This document shows positions 6,538 through 13,131 of a stretch of DNA of 13,131 nt, piece after piece. Under the pieces are notes generated by a model. That model made no database searches, was not told the origin of the DNA, and saw only the letters and a list, made by a program, of their open reading frames with translations. The position numbers were made by a program, and so were the translations under genes. The stretch's first letter is position 1, and each line of letters begins with the position of its first letter. Origin of the DNA: Actinomycetes bacterium (GTDB lineage: Bacteria > Actinomycetota > Actinomycetes > Propionibacteriales > Propionibacteriaceae); contig JAEVYS010000106.1 in the NCBI GenBank assembly GCA_023392635.1, forward strand, positions 1 to 13,131, written 5' to 3'.

Positions 6538-7739
6538 AGTTGGTCCTCCTTCAGGATCCACGAGGCGATCTCGCGGACGGCTCCGTGCCCGCCGGGCACG
6601 GTGGTCACGGTCCGGGCAGCGGCCCGGACACGGGCGTGGGCGGACGCGACCGCGACCGGCCACCCCACCTGTTCGAAGCAGGGCAGGTCGTTGACGTCGT
6701 TGCCCAGGTACAGCACCCGGCCGGGCGCGAGCTTCCGCTCCCCCAGCCAGCTGGCCAGCTCTGCGCCCTTGGCGGAGACGCCGTGGCGGCACTCGACGCC
6801 GAGCTTCCGCGCCCGGGCGGCCACCACCGGATTGGCCTCCGTGGAGAGGATCAGGACGGGGAGGCCCGCCCGACGCATCGCGGCGACGCCCATACCGTCG
6901 CCGCGATGCACGGCGACACGCTCCGTGCCGTCCGCGGCGAGCCACGCACGGTCATCGGTCTGCGTGCCGTCGAAGTCGAGCACGACCGCGTCCACCTCAC
7001 CGGGAACCGGGCGTGCCGGTGCGTCCAGGAGAGGTGCGAGCGCACGTGCCCGCTCCAGGTCTGCGGGCTCGTCGATCTCGAGCACCCGCGCGGGATCGGT
7101 GGCGACCGCGACGACGCGCCCGAAGAAGCGGTGGCGGGAGGCGAGGAACCCGTCGGCCCGCATCGCGTACGCCGCCCCCGTCTCCAGCCACTCGGGCACG
7201 CGGTCCTGCCGGCGCTGCCTTCCCCGTTCGTCGTGGTTCACGCCGGTGGCCGCGTCCGCGTCCCGCCAGACGAATCCGTGGAAGGGCGCAGCGGTGAAGG
7301 CGGAGTCGGCACCGCCGTCGAGCACCGCGGATGCGACCCCGTCCAGCTCGCCCGGGACGAGGAACGGGCTGGTGCACTGCACCAGCACGAGCACGGCGAG
7401 CTGCCCGGCGCGGTCGCCGTAGAGCACGTCGACCGCGTGGCACAGGGCGTCCTCGCTGGACGCGGTGTCGCCGGCGAGCCCGGCGGGGCGGCGCACGACG
7501 ATCGCGCCCGCGGCCGCCGCCGCCGCCTCGATGGCGGGGTCGTCGGTCGAGACGGCCACCGACGTGACCCGCCCGGCGGCGAGGGCAGCCTGCACCGCCC
7601 GCACGACCAGGGGCACCCCGCCGACCGGCGCGAGGTTCTTGCCCGGGACGCCCTTGGAGCCCCCTCTGGCAGGGATCACGACGAGCACGTCCGAGGCCGC
7701 GCGGGTCGCCGCCCGGCCGGTTGTCTCACTGGGGGTCAC
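6534..7739 (-). CDS. neuA: CMP-nonulosonate synthetase (NeuA) fused to KdsC-like HAD phosphatase
   Basis: A 401-aa two-domain enzyme. Residues about 18-240 form a cytidylyltransferase: VIPARGGSKGVPGKN (21-35) binds CTP, followed by VQCTSPF (120-126), RRQDRVPEWLETGAAYAM (176-193) and LEIDEPAD (220-227). In the last motif the first of two usual metal-binding Asp residues is Glu (E221, D223). Residues about 248-401 are a C0-type HAD domain with every catalytic motif present: LDFDGT (D255, D257), S299, K324 and GNDVNDLP (D348, D351). It should therefore be an active phosphatase, unlike a purely structural domain. Vertebrate CMAS has the same domain order. Role: remove phosphate from a nonulosonate 9-phosphate and activate the product with CTP. 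It is the first gene of the operon. The GTG at 7739 is the farthest-upstream start, with no strong ribosome site. Confidence 0.9.
   Translation of the reverse strand: MTPSETTGRAATRAASDVLVVIPARGGSKGVPGKNLAPVGGVPLVVRAVQAALAAGRVTSVAVSTDDPAIEAAAAAAGAIVVRRPAGLAGDTASSEDALCHAVDVLYGDRAGQLAVLVLVQCTSPFLVPGELDGVASAVLDGGADSAFTAAPFHGFVWRDADAATGVNHDERGRQRRQDRVPEWLETGAAYAMRADGFLASRHRFFGRVVAVATDPARVLEIDEPADLERARALAPLLDAPARPVPGEVDAVVLDFDGTQTDDRAWLAADGTERVAVHRGDGMGVAAMRRAGLPVLILSTEANPVVAARARKLGVECRHGVSAKGAELASWLGERKLAPGRVLYLGNDVNDLPCFEQVGWPVAVASAHARVRAAARTVTTVPGGHGAVREIASWILKEDQL
6545..6551 (-). promoter_or_regulatory. Ribosome binding site of neuB
   Basis: AAGGAGG lies 7 nt before the GTG at 6537, inside the last codons of the upstream neuA-HAD gene. 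It settles the neuB start in favour of this GTG over the one two codons later and supports translational coupling. Confidence 0.8.
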
Positions 7740-7745
7740 ACCTGC

Positions 7746-7777
7746 ACGCTAGGCAGCCTGTGCGCCGCTGCGATCAA
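7746..7777 (-). promoter_or_regulatory. Candidate promoter of the nonulosonate operon
   Basis: On the minus strand TTGATC (7772-7777) and TAGCGT (7746-7751) resemble -35 and -10 hexamers with a 20-nt spacer, longer than ideal. The -10 box ends 6 nt before the GTG at 7739, so the transcript could start at the start codon. The assignment is tentative. Confidence 0.3.
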
Positions 7778-7789
7778 CCCCGACCCACG

Positions 7790-7811
7790 GTTCGGTGAAC
7801 GGTTCGGGAAC
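7790..7811. promoter_or_regulatory. Tandem GTTC/GAAC palindromes upstream of neuA (candidate operator)
   Basis: Two short palindromes stand side by side: GTTCGGTGAAC (7790-7800) and GTTCGGGAAC (7802-7811). Equivalently, ACGGTTCGG is directly repeated at 7787-7795 and 7799-7807 with a 12-bp period. They lie 12 bp upstream of the putative -35 of the operon, a usual activator position. They also fall between the operon and the aldo/keto reductase gene. No known regulator motif was recognised. Confidence 0.35.
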
Positions 7812-7817
7812 TCTCGG

Positions 7818-7830
7818 GGCTCGTCGAGCC
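7818..7830 (-). terminator. Short GC hairpin after the aldo/keto reductase gene
   Basis: GGCTC GTC GAGCC can form a 5-bp stem with a 3-nt loop, 7 nt downstream of the reductase stop codon. No T tract follows. It is weak as an intrinsic terminator, and such short palindromes are common in GC-rich DNA. Confidence 0.2.
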
Positions 7831-7837
7831 GCCAAGC

Positions 7838-8869
7838 TCAGCGGCGCAGCGCCTCCACGGAGAGGGCCGGGTTCACGTACGCGCTGTCGAACGGGTTCGG
7901 TGTCGTGCCGGGCGCGACGATCTCGTCGATCCGGTCCAGCACGCCGGCGGGAAGAGTGAGGTCTGCCGCCGGCAGCTGGCTGGTGAGCTGGTCCATGGTG
8001 CGTGGCCCGAGGATCGCGCTGGTGACCGCAGGGTGGTTGACCACGAACGCGATCGCCAGCTCCACCAGGCTCAGGCCGTTCGCCTCGGCGAGCGTGGCCA
8101 GGGCGTCGGCCGCATCCAGCTTGCCCGCGTTGGCCGGATCGTCCAGGTCGTAACGCTTCCTGAACATGCCGCCGGCACCCCGCCCGGCCGACGGCGTCGG
8201 CGCCTCGCCCCCCTTGCGCCACTTCCCGCTCAGCCAGCCACCGGCCAGCGGCGAGTAGCAGATGACGCTCAGGTGGTGGCGGAGAGCCGTCGGCAGTACG
8301 TCCACCTCGGGAAGGCGGACGAGCAGCGAGTAGGAGAGCTGCTCGCAGACCGGGCGCACGGTGCGACGATCGCGGGCAGCCCACTGGGCCTCCACGATCT
8401 GGCTGGCCTGGAAGGCGGAGTGGCCGACGTAGAGCACCTTGCCCTGGTGGACGAGGTCGTCGAGGGCGGCGAGGGTCTCCTCGATGTTGGTGTCCGGGTT
8501 GGGCCGGTGGAGCTGGTAGAGGTCGATGTGGTCGGTGCCGAGCCGCCGCAGCGACTCCTCCACCTCGGCGACGATCCACCGGCGGGACGCGCCGCGCCGG
8601 TTCCTCCCCTCCCCCATCGCGCCCTGGAACTTGGTCGCCAGCACCACCTCGTCCCTGCGCCCCCTCAGCGCCTTGCCGACGATCTCCTCCGACTCGCCCT
8701 GGGAGTACACGTCCGCGGTGTCGACGAAATTGATGCCCGCGTCGAGCGCGGCCCGGATGATGCGCACGCAGTCGTCGTGGTCGTCGTTGTTCACGCCCCC
8801 GAACATCATCGTCCCCAGGCACAGGTTGCTGACCTGGACCCCGGTGTCACCAAGACTGCGGTACTGCAT
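7838..8869 (-). CDS. Aldo/keto reductase
   Basis: A 343-aa NADPH-dependent oxidoreductase with a TIM-barrel fold, acting on an unknown carbonyl substrate in the cytoplasm. The catalytic tetrad is visible: D50 and Y55 in FVDTADVYSQGESE, K80 in VVLATKF and H121 in LYQLHRPNPDT. The N-terminus MQYRSLGDTGVQVSNLCLGT is the usual AKR opening. CYSPLAGGWLSGKW and AILGPRTMDQL are the typical cofactor-side segments near the C-terminal half. The ATG at 8869 has AGGAGG 7 nt upstream. It stands as its own unit, 98 bp from the nonulosonate operon and 102 bp from ychF on the same strand. A role in the sugar pathway is possible but unsupported. Confidence 0.93.
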   Translation of the reverse strand: MQYRSLGDTGVQVSNLCLGTMMFGGVNNDDHDDCVRIIRAALDAGINFVDTADVYSQGESEEIVGKALRGRRDEVVLATKFQGAMGEGRNRRGASRRWIVAEVEESLRRLGTDHIDLYQLHRPNPDTNIEETLAALDDLVHQGKVLYVGHSAFQASQIVEAQWAARDRRTVRPVCEQLSYSLLVRLPEVDVLPTALRHHLSVICYSPLAGGWLSGKWRKGGEAPTPSAGRGAGGMFRKRYDLDDPANAGKLDAADALATLAEANGLSLVELAIAFVVNHPAVTSAILGPRTMDQLTSQLPAADLTLPAGVLDRIDEIVAPGTTPNPFDSAYVNPALSVEALRR

Positions 8870-8940
8870 GCGAACTCCTCCTGATCGACGTCTGTCTCCA
8901 TCCCAGCCCTGTGGGGCCCCGAAGGGAAGGCACCGGAGGA

Positions 8941-8953
8941 GTACCCGCGGTAC
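8941..8953 (-). terminator. Small hairpin downstream of ychF
   Basis: GTACC CGC GGTAC forms a 5-bp stem with a 3-nt loop, 18 nt after the ychF stop codon. It lacks a T tract. It sits in the 102-bp stretch between ychF and the reductase gene, where no clear -10 box for the reductase was found. Confidence 0.2.
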
Positions 8954-8971
8954 CGGCACCTGGACGCGAGA

Positions 8972-10045
8972 TCAGGAGCTGAAGCGGAACTCGACCACGT
9001 CGCCGTCGGCCATGACGTAGTCCTTGCCCTCCATCCGCGCCTTGCCGGCGGCTCGTGCCGCGGCGACGGTCCTGGCGGCCACGAGGTCGTCGAAGCTGAT
9101 CACCTCGGCCTTGATGAAGCCCTTCTGGAAGTCGGTGTGGATCACTCCGGCCGCCTCGGGGGCTGTCGCGCCCTTGCGGATCGTCCAGGCGCGCGATTCC
9201 TTCGGGCCCGCGGTGAGGTAGCTCTGCAGCCCGAGGGTCTCGTACCCGACGCGCGCGAGGGTGTCCAGGCCGGGTTCGGAGATCCCCATCTCGACGAGGA
9301 ACTCCCTGGCCTCGTCGGGCTCCATCTCGACGAGCTCCGACTCGATCTTGGCGTCGAGGAAGATCGCCTCTGCCGGAGCGACGAGCGCCTTCATCTGCTC
9401 GATCAGCGCGCTGTCGGTGAGCTCGTCGGAGTCGCAGTTGAACACGTACAGGTAGGGCTTGGCGGTGAGGAGGAACAGCTCCTTGAGCGGTTCGAGGTCG
9501 AGCCCGGCGGCATGGACGCCGACGCCGGAGTCGAGCGTCGCCTGGGCCTGCCGGAACGCCTCCAGGGTGGGCACGCGGTCCTTGCGGATCCGCGCCTCCT
9601 TCTCCACCCGCGGCAGCGCCTTCTCCAGGGTCTGCAGGTCGGCGAGGATCAGTTCGGTGCGGATGGTCTCGATGTCGCTGCCCGGATCGACCGCCCCGTC
9701 CACGTGGGTCACGTCGGGGTCGCGGAAGACACGGGTCACCTGGCAGATCGCGTCCGCCTCACGGATGTTGGCGAGGAAGGCGTTGCCCATCCCCTCACCC
9801 TTGGAGGCGCCCTTCACGATGCCGGCGATGTCGACGAAGCTCACGGTGGCCGGGACGATCCGCTCGGAGTTGAACAGCTCGGCCAGCACCGGCAGGCGCT
9901 CATCCGGGACGCCGACGACGCCCACGTTGGGCTCGATGGTGGCGAACGGGTAGTTGGCCGCGAGCACGTTGTTGCGGGTCAGTGCGTTGAAGAGGGTGGA
10001 CTTGCCGGCGTTGGGCAGTCCGACGATGCCGATGGTGAGAGCCAC
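8972..10045 (-). CDS. ychF: Redox-regulated ATPase YchF (OLA1/Obg-like)
   Basis: TRAFAC-class P-loop protein that prefers ATP, binds ribosomes and modulates translation and stress responses; 357 aa against about 363 in E. coli. The P-loop GLPNAGKST is at 9-17. The switch regions are TIEPNVGVV (36-44) and DIAGIVKGASKGEGMG (72-87). The base-specificity motif reads NCDSDE (203-208) instead of the NKxD of GTPases, which is the mark of YchF. A coiled segment occupies about 135-170 and a TGS domain about 275-357, ending VMADGDVVEFRFSS. The GTG at 10045 begins the conserved MALTIGIVGLPNAGKS. No Shine-Dalgarno sequence precedes it, but a TAAGCT box sits 8 nt upstream. It is divergent from the HAD-DUF952 gene. 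Confidence 0.97.
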   Translation of the reverse strand: MALTIGIVGLPNAGKSTLFNALTRNNVLAANYPFATIEPNVGVVGVPDERLPVLAELFNSERIVPATVSFVDIAGIVKGASKGEGMGNAFLANIREADAICQVTRVFRDPDVTHVDGAVDPGSDIETIRTELILADLQTLEKALPRVEKEARIRKDRVPTLEAFRQAQATLDSGVGVHAAGLDLEPLKELFLLTAKPYLYVFNCDSDELTDSALIEQMKALVAPAEAIFLDAKIESELVEMEPDEAREFLVEMGISEPGLDTLARVGYETLGLQSYLTAGPKESRAWTIRKGATAPEAAGVIHTDFQKGFIKAEVISFDDLVAARTVAAARAAGKARMEGKDYVMADGDVVEFRFSS

Positions 10046-10053
10046 GTCGGACA

Positions 10054-10059
10054 AGCTTA
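10054..10059 (-). promoter_or_regulatory. Candidate -10 box for ychF (leaderless layout)
   Basis: TAAGCT on the minus strand ends 8 nt before the ychF GTG, exactly the spacing seen for TAGGAT before metG. No ribosome site is present between box and start, so a leaderless transcript is plausible. No -35 consensus is seen. Confidence 0.35.
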
Positions 10060-10090
10060 TGGGATCCCGACGGCTCGGCCCGCACGGTGA

Positions 10091-10105
10091 GTTCGTCCAC
10101 CGAAC
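10091..10105. promoter_or_regulatory. Inverted repeat in the ychF/HAD divergent promoter region
   Basis: GTTCG TCCAC CGAAC is a 5-bp inverted repeat. CACGGTG occurs on both its sides (10083-10089 and 10105-10111). It lies in the 111-bp shared upstream region of two divergent genes and could be an operator. It does not match the actinobacterial LexA box. Confidence 0.25.
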
Positions 10106-10156
10106 ACGGTGGGCCGGCTCACGCACACCGCGACGTCGGTGCGAGAAGGTGGCTGC

Positions 10157-11074
10157 ATGGTGTGGGATGCGGTGATCTTCGACCTCGGTGGGGTCGTGCT
10201 GGACTGGCAGCCGGAGCGGGCCTTCGAGCAGGTGATGCCGTCGGAGCTGGTGCCGGCGTTCATGGAGCGCATCGGGTTCCACGAGTGGAACCGCGCCAAC
10301 GACGCCAGGGACAGCCTTGCCGAGGCCGAGGAGGAGCTGGTCAGGCGTTTCCCGTCCGACGCCCACGGCATCCGCGGCTACCGGCGGCACTTCGTGCACT
10401 CCGTCACCGCAATGGTGCCCGGAACCTCCGCCGTGATCGCGGAACTGGCTGCGACCGGCGTGACGGTTTCGGCGCTCACCAACTGGTCGGGGGAGATGTT
10501 CGCGCTCGCCCGTCCGCGGTTCGGCGTCCTCGGACGGTTCCGCGACATCGTCGTGTCGGGACGGGAGGGCATGGTGAAGCCCGATCCGGCGATCTACCGG
10601 CTCGCCTGCGCGCGCCTGGGTGTCGAGCCGTCGCGCGCGGTCTTCATCGACGACTCCGAAGCCAACGTCGCGATCGCCCGGCAGGTGGGGTTGGCCGGGC
10701 TCGCCTTCACCTCGCCGACGCAGCTTCGCGACGACCTGGCCGGCCTGGGCCTGCTGGGCGCCCGGGAGCCGCTCACCGTTCCCACCTACCACTGGGCGGT
10801 GAGGCGGGAGTGGCTGCACGCGCTCGACACCGGCACCTGGCCGTGGTCGGGACGCGGCCTGGGCTACGACGCCGAAGGGTTCGTGCACCTGTCGTTCGAC
10901 CACCAGCTCGCCCGGACGAGGGCCCGGTTCTACGCCGATCTCGAGGACGACGACGTGGTGCTCCTCAGGCTCGACCCGGCCGCGGACCTGCCGATCGTGG
11001 TGGAGGACGGGTTCCCCCACCTGTTCGCGCCGCTGCCGCTGGACCGGGTGGTTCAGGCGTCCGCGCCGGCGTAG
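10157..11074 (+). CDS. HAD-family hydrolase fused to C-terminal DUF952 domain
   Basis: A 305-aa fusion. Residues about 1-200 are a subclass IA HAD phosphatase of the YihX / epoxide-hydrolase N-domain kind. The nucleophile is D9 in IFDLGGVVLDW, with Gly at the second-Asp position as in that subgroup; T108 N109 lie in ALTNWS, K141 in MVKPDPAIY, and D165 D166 in VFIDDSEANV. Residues about 209-300 match DUF952: TYHWAVRREW, EGFVHLSFDHQ (240-250), VVLLRLDP (267-274) and FPHLFAPLPLDRVV (286-299). DUF952 has no firmly assigned reaction, and the HAD substrate is probably a small sugar or nucleotide phosphate. The ATG at 10157 follows GAGAAGG by 7 nt; an in-frame GTG at 10109 is a less likely start. 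The 3' end overlaps the convergent aminopeptidase gene by 22 nt. Confidence 0.88.
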   Translation: MVWDAVIFDLGGVVLDWQPERAFEQVMPSELVPAFMERIGFHEWNRANDARDSLAEAEEELVRRFPSDAHGIRGYRRHFVHSVTAMVPGTSAVIAELAATGVTVSALTNWSGEMFALARPRFGVLGRFRDIVVSGREGMVKPDPAIYRLACARLGVEPSRAVFIDDSEANVAIARQVGLAGLAFTSPTQLRDDLAGLGLLGAREPLTVPTYHWAVRREWLHALDTGTWPWSGRGLGYDAEGFVHLSFDHQLARTRARFYADLEDDDVVLLRLDPAADLPIVVEDGFPHLFAPLPLDRVVQASAPA

Positions 11075-12312
11075 AAGGCGCCGAGGGCCTGCGCGAGCCA
11101 CTCAGGGTCCCGGACGCCGCACAGCTCGCGCGCGGAGTGCATGCTCAGCAGCGGAACGCCGACGTCCACGCTCTCGATCCCCAGGCGGACCGCCGTGAGC
11201 GGTCCGATGGTCGAGCCACACGGCACCGAGTTGTTCGAGACGAACGGCTGGGTCGGCACGCCCGCGGCCCGGCAGATCCGCAACCAGCGCGCTGCGGAGG
11301 GAGCCTCGGTGGTGTAGCGCTGGCTCGCGTTGACCTTCAGCAGCGGCCCGGCGTTCACGGTCGGGCGGTGGTCGGGGTCATGGAGTTGGGGGTAGTTCGG
11401 GTGGATGGCGTGGCCGGCGTCCGCCGACACCACGAACGATGTCGCCAGCGCGCGGTGGAAGCCGTCCCCGCCCCACCCCAGCGCGTCGGCGACGCGCCGC
11501 AGCACCACTTCGAGGAAGGGTCCGGACGCGCCGCTGCGCGACCCGCTGCCGATCTCCTCGTGGTCGAAGCACGCGAGCACCTGCACCTGGCCGGACGCAC
11601 CCGAACCCGCGAGCGCCACGAGTCCGGCGTGCACGCTGGAGAGGTTGTCCAGCCGCGGCGAGGCGAGGAACTCCCCGGTCACGCCGATCGTCGCCGGCTT
11701 CTCGGTGACCGCGGCGAAGAGGTCGTGGAAGTCGATCTCGTCACGGTGCACCCCGAGGGTGCCCGCCACGGCGGCGAGCACGTCGACCGAGGCGGTGCCG
11801 AAGATCGGCTTGAGCTGCACCTGCCGGTCGAGGTGGAGGCTGTCGTTGACGCTGCGGTCGAGGTGCGGCGCGACCTGCGGGATGCGCAGCCAGGGCGGCG
11901 TCGACACCAGGTGCACGGAGCCGTCACGGGTGACCACGCGTCCGGCCAGCCCGAACTCACGGTCGAGCCATGAGTTGAGGAGGGGCCCGCCGTAGACCTC
12001 CATCCCGGCCTGCGACCAGCCGAACGCATAGGCGGAGGGCTCCGGCTTCAGCTTGAAGCCCGGCGAGTCGGTGTGGGCGCCGACGATGCGGAATCCCACC
12101 GGGCCGTCGACGGCGTCCGGCGTCCGCCATGCCACCACGGCGCCGTCCCGCACGACGAAGCGCGCGCCCTCGGCCACCCAGGGATCGGGCTCGCGCTGCT
12201 CGGTGAACCCTGCCTCGCCCAGGCGCCGGCCCACCTCGGCGGCAGCATGGTAGGAGGAGGGGGAGGCGGTGACGAAGGCGGCCAGGTCTTCGGCGGGTGC
12301 GGTCGGGGACAT
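11053..12312 (-). CDS. M18-family metalloaminopeptidase (aspartyl aminopeptidase type)
   Basis: A 419-aa cytoplasmic zinc exopeptidase that removes N-terminal, often acidic, residues from peptides; it normally forms a large tetrahedral assembly. The metal and catalytic residues can be followed: H80 in VGAHTDSPGFKLKP, D222 in RLDNLSS, E252/E253 in FDHEEIGSGS, D298 in VSADAGHAIHPNYP and H392 in LLSMHSARE. The N-terminal AAFVTASPSSYHAA and the domain-swapped middle region (HLVSTPPWLRIPQVAPHL) are typical of the family. The ATG at 12312 is the only start fitting the family N-terminus; GGAGGAGGG lies upstream but at a long spacing of about 15 nt. The gene follows the membrane-protein gene by 26 bp and is probably co-transcribed with it. 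Confidence 0.95.
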   Translation of the reverse strand: MSPTAPAEDLAAFVTASPSSYHAAAEVGRRLGEAGFTEQREPDPWVAEGARFVVRDGAVVAWRTPDAVDGPVGFRIVGAHTDSPGFKLKPEPSAYAFGWSQAGMEVYGGPLLNSWLDREFGLAGRVVTRDGSVHLVSTPPWLRIPQVAPHLDRSVNDSLHLDRQVQLKPIFGTASVDVLAAVAGTLGVHRDEIDFHDLFAAVTEKPATIGVTGEFLASPRLDNLSSVHAGLVALAGSGASGQVQVLACFDHEEIGSGSRSGASGPFLEVVLRRVADALGWGGDGFHRALATSFVVSADAGHAIHPNYPQLHDPDHRPTVNAGPLLKVNASQRYTTEAPSAARWLRICRAAGVPTQPFVSNNSVPCGSTIGPLTAVRLGIESVDVGVPLLSMHSARELCGVRDPEWLAQALGAFYAGADA

Positions 12313-12338
12313 GGCGCCCAGTCTGCACCCTCCTCCGC

Positions 12339-12899
12339 TCAGCCCTGGGGTGTGCCCGCGTCCGCCCGGGTCGCGAGATAGGCCGCCAGATCGTCGACGG
12401 AGACCTCGAAGGCGCCGGCATGGTTGACCGAGGCCCACCGCTCGCGGGTGAGGCGCCGCCGGCGGGTGATGCCTCCAGGGGCCCTGAGGAGCAGTTCGCT
12501 GCGCAGCCGCCGCACCGTCGTGATCGCGTCCAGCCGGACGCTGACCCGCCCGAACGGCACCAGGCAGGTCACCGCGGACCCGTCCACGACCAGTGCCGGC
12601 AGGTCCCCCAGCCGCGCCGGGAGGAGGTCCCCTGCGGCGAGGAGGGCCGCCGAGACCACCAGGACGATCCCGAAGACCATGCTGAGCAGGTCGCTGCGGT
12701 TCGACCAGGCCAGCGCGGCTGAGGCGAGCGCGAGGACCGACCACAGCCAGCCCTTGATCCGGAGCTTCCGCGCGGCCGGCTCGGAGATGAACGTGCCGAC
12801 GACGCCCGCACCGAGCTCCGGCAACGGCACGAGCCCCGCTGGGAGTGGCACGCCGAAGGCGGGGACAGGAGGCCGCGCCGCCTCGCCGGATGCGTCCAT
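12339..12899 (-). CDS. Small membrane protein with PH-like C-terminal region, function unknown
   Basis: A 186-aa protein with a Pro-rich N-terminus (PPVPAFGVPLPAGLVPLPE, 10-28). Two membrane helices follow at about 50-66 and 71-92 (LLSMVFGIVLVVSAALLAAG). The cytoplasmic C-terminal half contains ALVVDGSAVTCLVPFGRVSV and LDAITTVRR, followed by the basic run RRRRL. This resembles the strand pattern of bacterial PH-like domains, but I would not assign it firmly. The ATG at 12899 has GAGGAGG about 9 nt upstream and is preferred to longer alternatives reaching 13013. It is the first gene of a likely two-gene unit with the M18 aminopeptidase and is divergent from rmuC. Confidence 0.75.
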   Translation of the reverse strand: MDASGEAARPPVPAFGVPLPAGLVPLPELGAGVVGTFISEPAARKLRIKGWLWSVLALASAALAWSNRSDLLSMVFGIVLVVSAALLAAGDLLPARLGDLPALVVDGSAVTCLVPFGRVSVRLDAITTVRRLRSELLLRAPGGITRRRRLTRERWASVNHAGAFEVSVDDLAAYLATRADAGTPQG

Positions 12900-12933
12900 C
12901 GTGCCCGTCCTCCTCGCCGTGTGGCTCTCCGGG

Positions 12934-12939
12934 AGTGTA
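12934..12939 (-). promoter_or_regulatory. Candidate -10 box for the membrane protein / M18 unit
   Basis: TACACT on the minus strand is a good TANNNT box. Transcription from it would start near 12927 and leave a 28-nt leader holding the GAGGAGG ribosome site. No clear -35 is seen. It lies in the 112-bp region shared with divergent rmuC. Confidence 0.35.
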
Positions 12940-13011
12940 TTCCGGGCCACCTTCGCCTGCTCCGAGCGAGCCTTCGGCGAACTGTCGGAGGCGCCCGGCA
13001 GACTCGTCGGC

Positions 13012-13131
13012 ATGGAGTCGTTGGCATGGTTGGTCGTGGGTGTGGTGGCGGGGGCCGTGCTCGCCTGGGTGCTGCTGCGCGCCCGCTCCCGCTCGACCGC
13101 CTCCGAGCAGGTCGCCGACGCCGAACGCGCC
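13012..13131 (+). CDS. rmuC: RmuC-like DNA recombination protein (N-terminal fragment, cut by window end)
   Basis: The open frame starts at ATG 13012 and runs off the window after 40 codons. The visible part is an N-terminal membrane anchor (WLVVGVVAGAVLAWVLLRA, residues about 6-24). A polar, Ala/Glu-rich stretch (SEQVADAERA) follows, which looks like the start of a coiled coil. This is the usual beginning of RmuC, a nuclease-domain protein linked to recombination and suppression of rearrangement at inverted repeats. The nuclease domain would lie beyond the window, so the call rests on the N-terminal pattern and on the nearness of ychF. GGAGG at 12987-12991 is 20 nt upstream, rather far from the start. 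Confidence 0.6.
   Translation, partial: MESLAWLVVGVVAGAVLAWVLLRARSRSTASEQVADAERA

Noticed and set aside
7838..8869. Aldo/keto reductase as a fourth gene of the nonulosonate operon
   Set aside because: It is separated by 98 bp containing a possible promoter and operator, and it has its own strong ribosome site. No pathway step requires it.
10091..10111. Possible LexA/SOS box between ychF and the HAD gene
   Set aside because: The half-sites are in the order GTTC..GAAC with a 5-nt centre, whereas the actinobacterial SOS box is GAAC-N4-GTTC.

Overview
The window is high-GC, with dense short-spaced genes, frequent GTG starts and overlapping start/stop codons. With a Pit-type phosphate carrier, a MetG lacking a C-terminal tRNA-binding domain, an M18 aminopeptidase and a YchF/RmuC neighbourhood, this points to an actinomycete (Actinomycetota). 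A finer placement, for example Propionibacteriales, is only a guess. All calls come from reading the sequence; nothing was searched against a database.

Layout. (1) 1-1096: a DUF559-type (Vsr-like nuclease fold) gene on the minus strand, broken by a one-base frameshift in a run of five C. A repeat lies on each side: a perfect 21-bp inverted repeat with an 8-nt loop (1047-1096) and a second copy cut by the window edge (1-41). The gene's stop codon lies inside the second copy. (2) 1106-2890: metG (minus). (3) 3050-4593: pit plus a translationally coupled small membrane protein (plus). (4) 4580-7739: a three-gene minus-strand operon joined by 4-nt overlaps. Its order is CMP-nonulosonate synthetase fused to a KdsC-like HAD phosphatase, then a NeuB-family synthase lacking the SAF domain, then a polysialyltransferase/GT52-like glycosyltransferase. 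(5) 7838-8869: an aldo/keto reductase (minus). (6) 8972-10045: ychF (minus). (7) 10157-11074: a HAD hydrolase fused to a DUF952 domain (plus). (8) 11053-12312 and 12339-12899: an M18 aminopeptidase and a small membrane protein (minus, probably one operon). (9) 13012 to the window end: the start of rmuC (plus).

The most interesting unit is the nonulosonate operon. It holds condensation, phosphatase, activation and transfer activities but no NeuC-type epimerase. The fused phosphatase keeps all its HAD catalytic residues. That combination fits a 9-phosphate route starting from a hexose 6-phosphate. With mannose 6-phosphate the product would be KDN, and the glycosyltransferase could then build a KDN-containing surface polymer of the teichulosonic-acid kind known from actinomycetes. 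This is a hypothesis, not something the sequence proves. The second candidate is the palindrome-bracketed DUF559 cassette at the left edge, which looks like a small mobile or formerly mobile unit placed just after metG. The remaining genes are ordinary housekeeping genes, apart from the HAD-DUF952 fusion and a recurring promoter layout that suggests leaderless mRNAs for metG, ychF and neuA.
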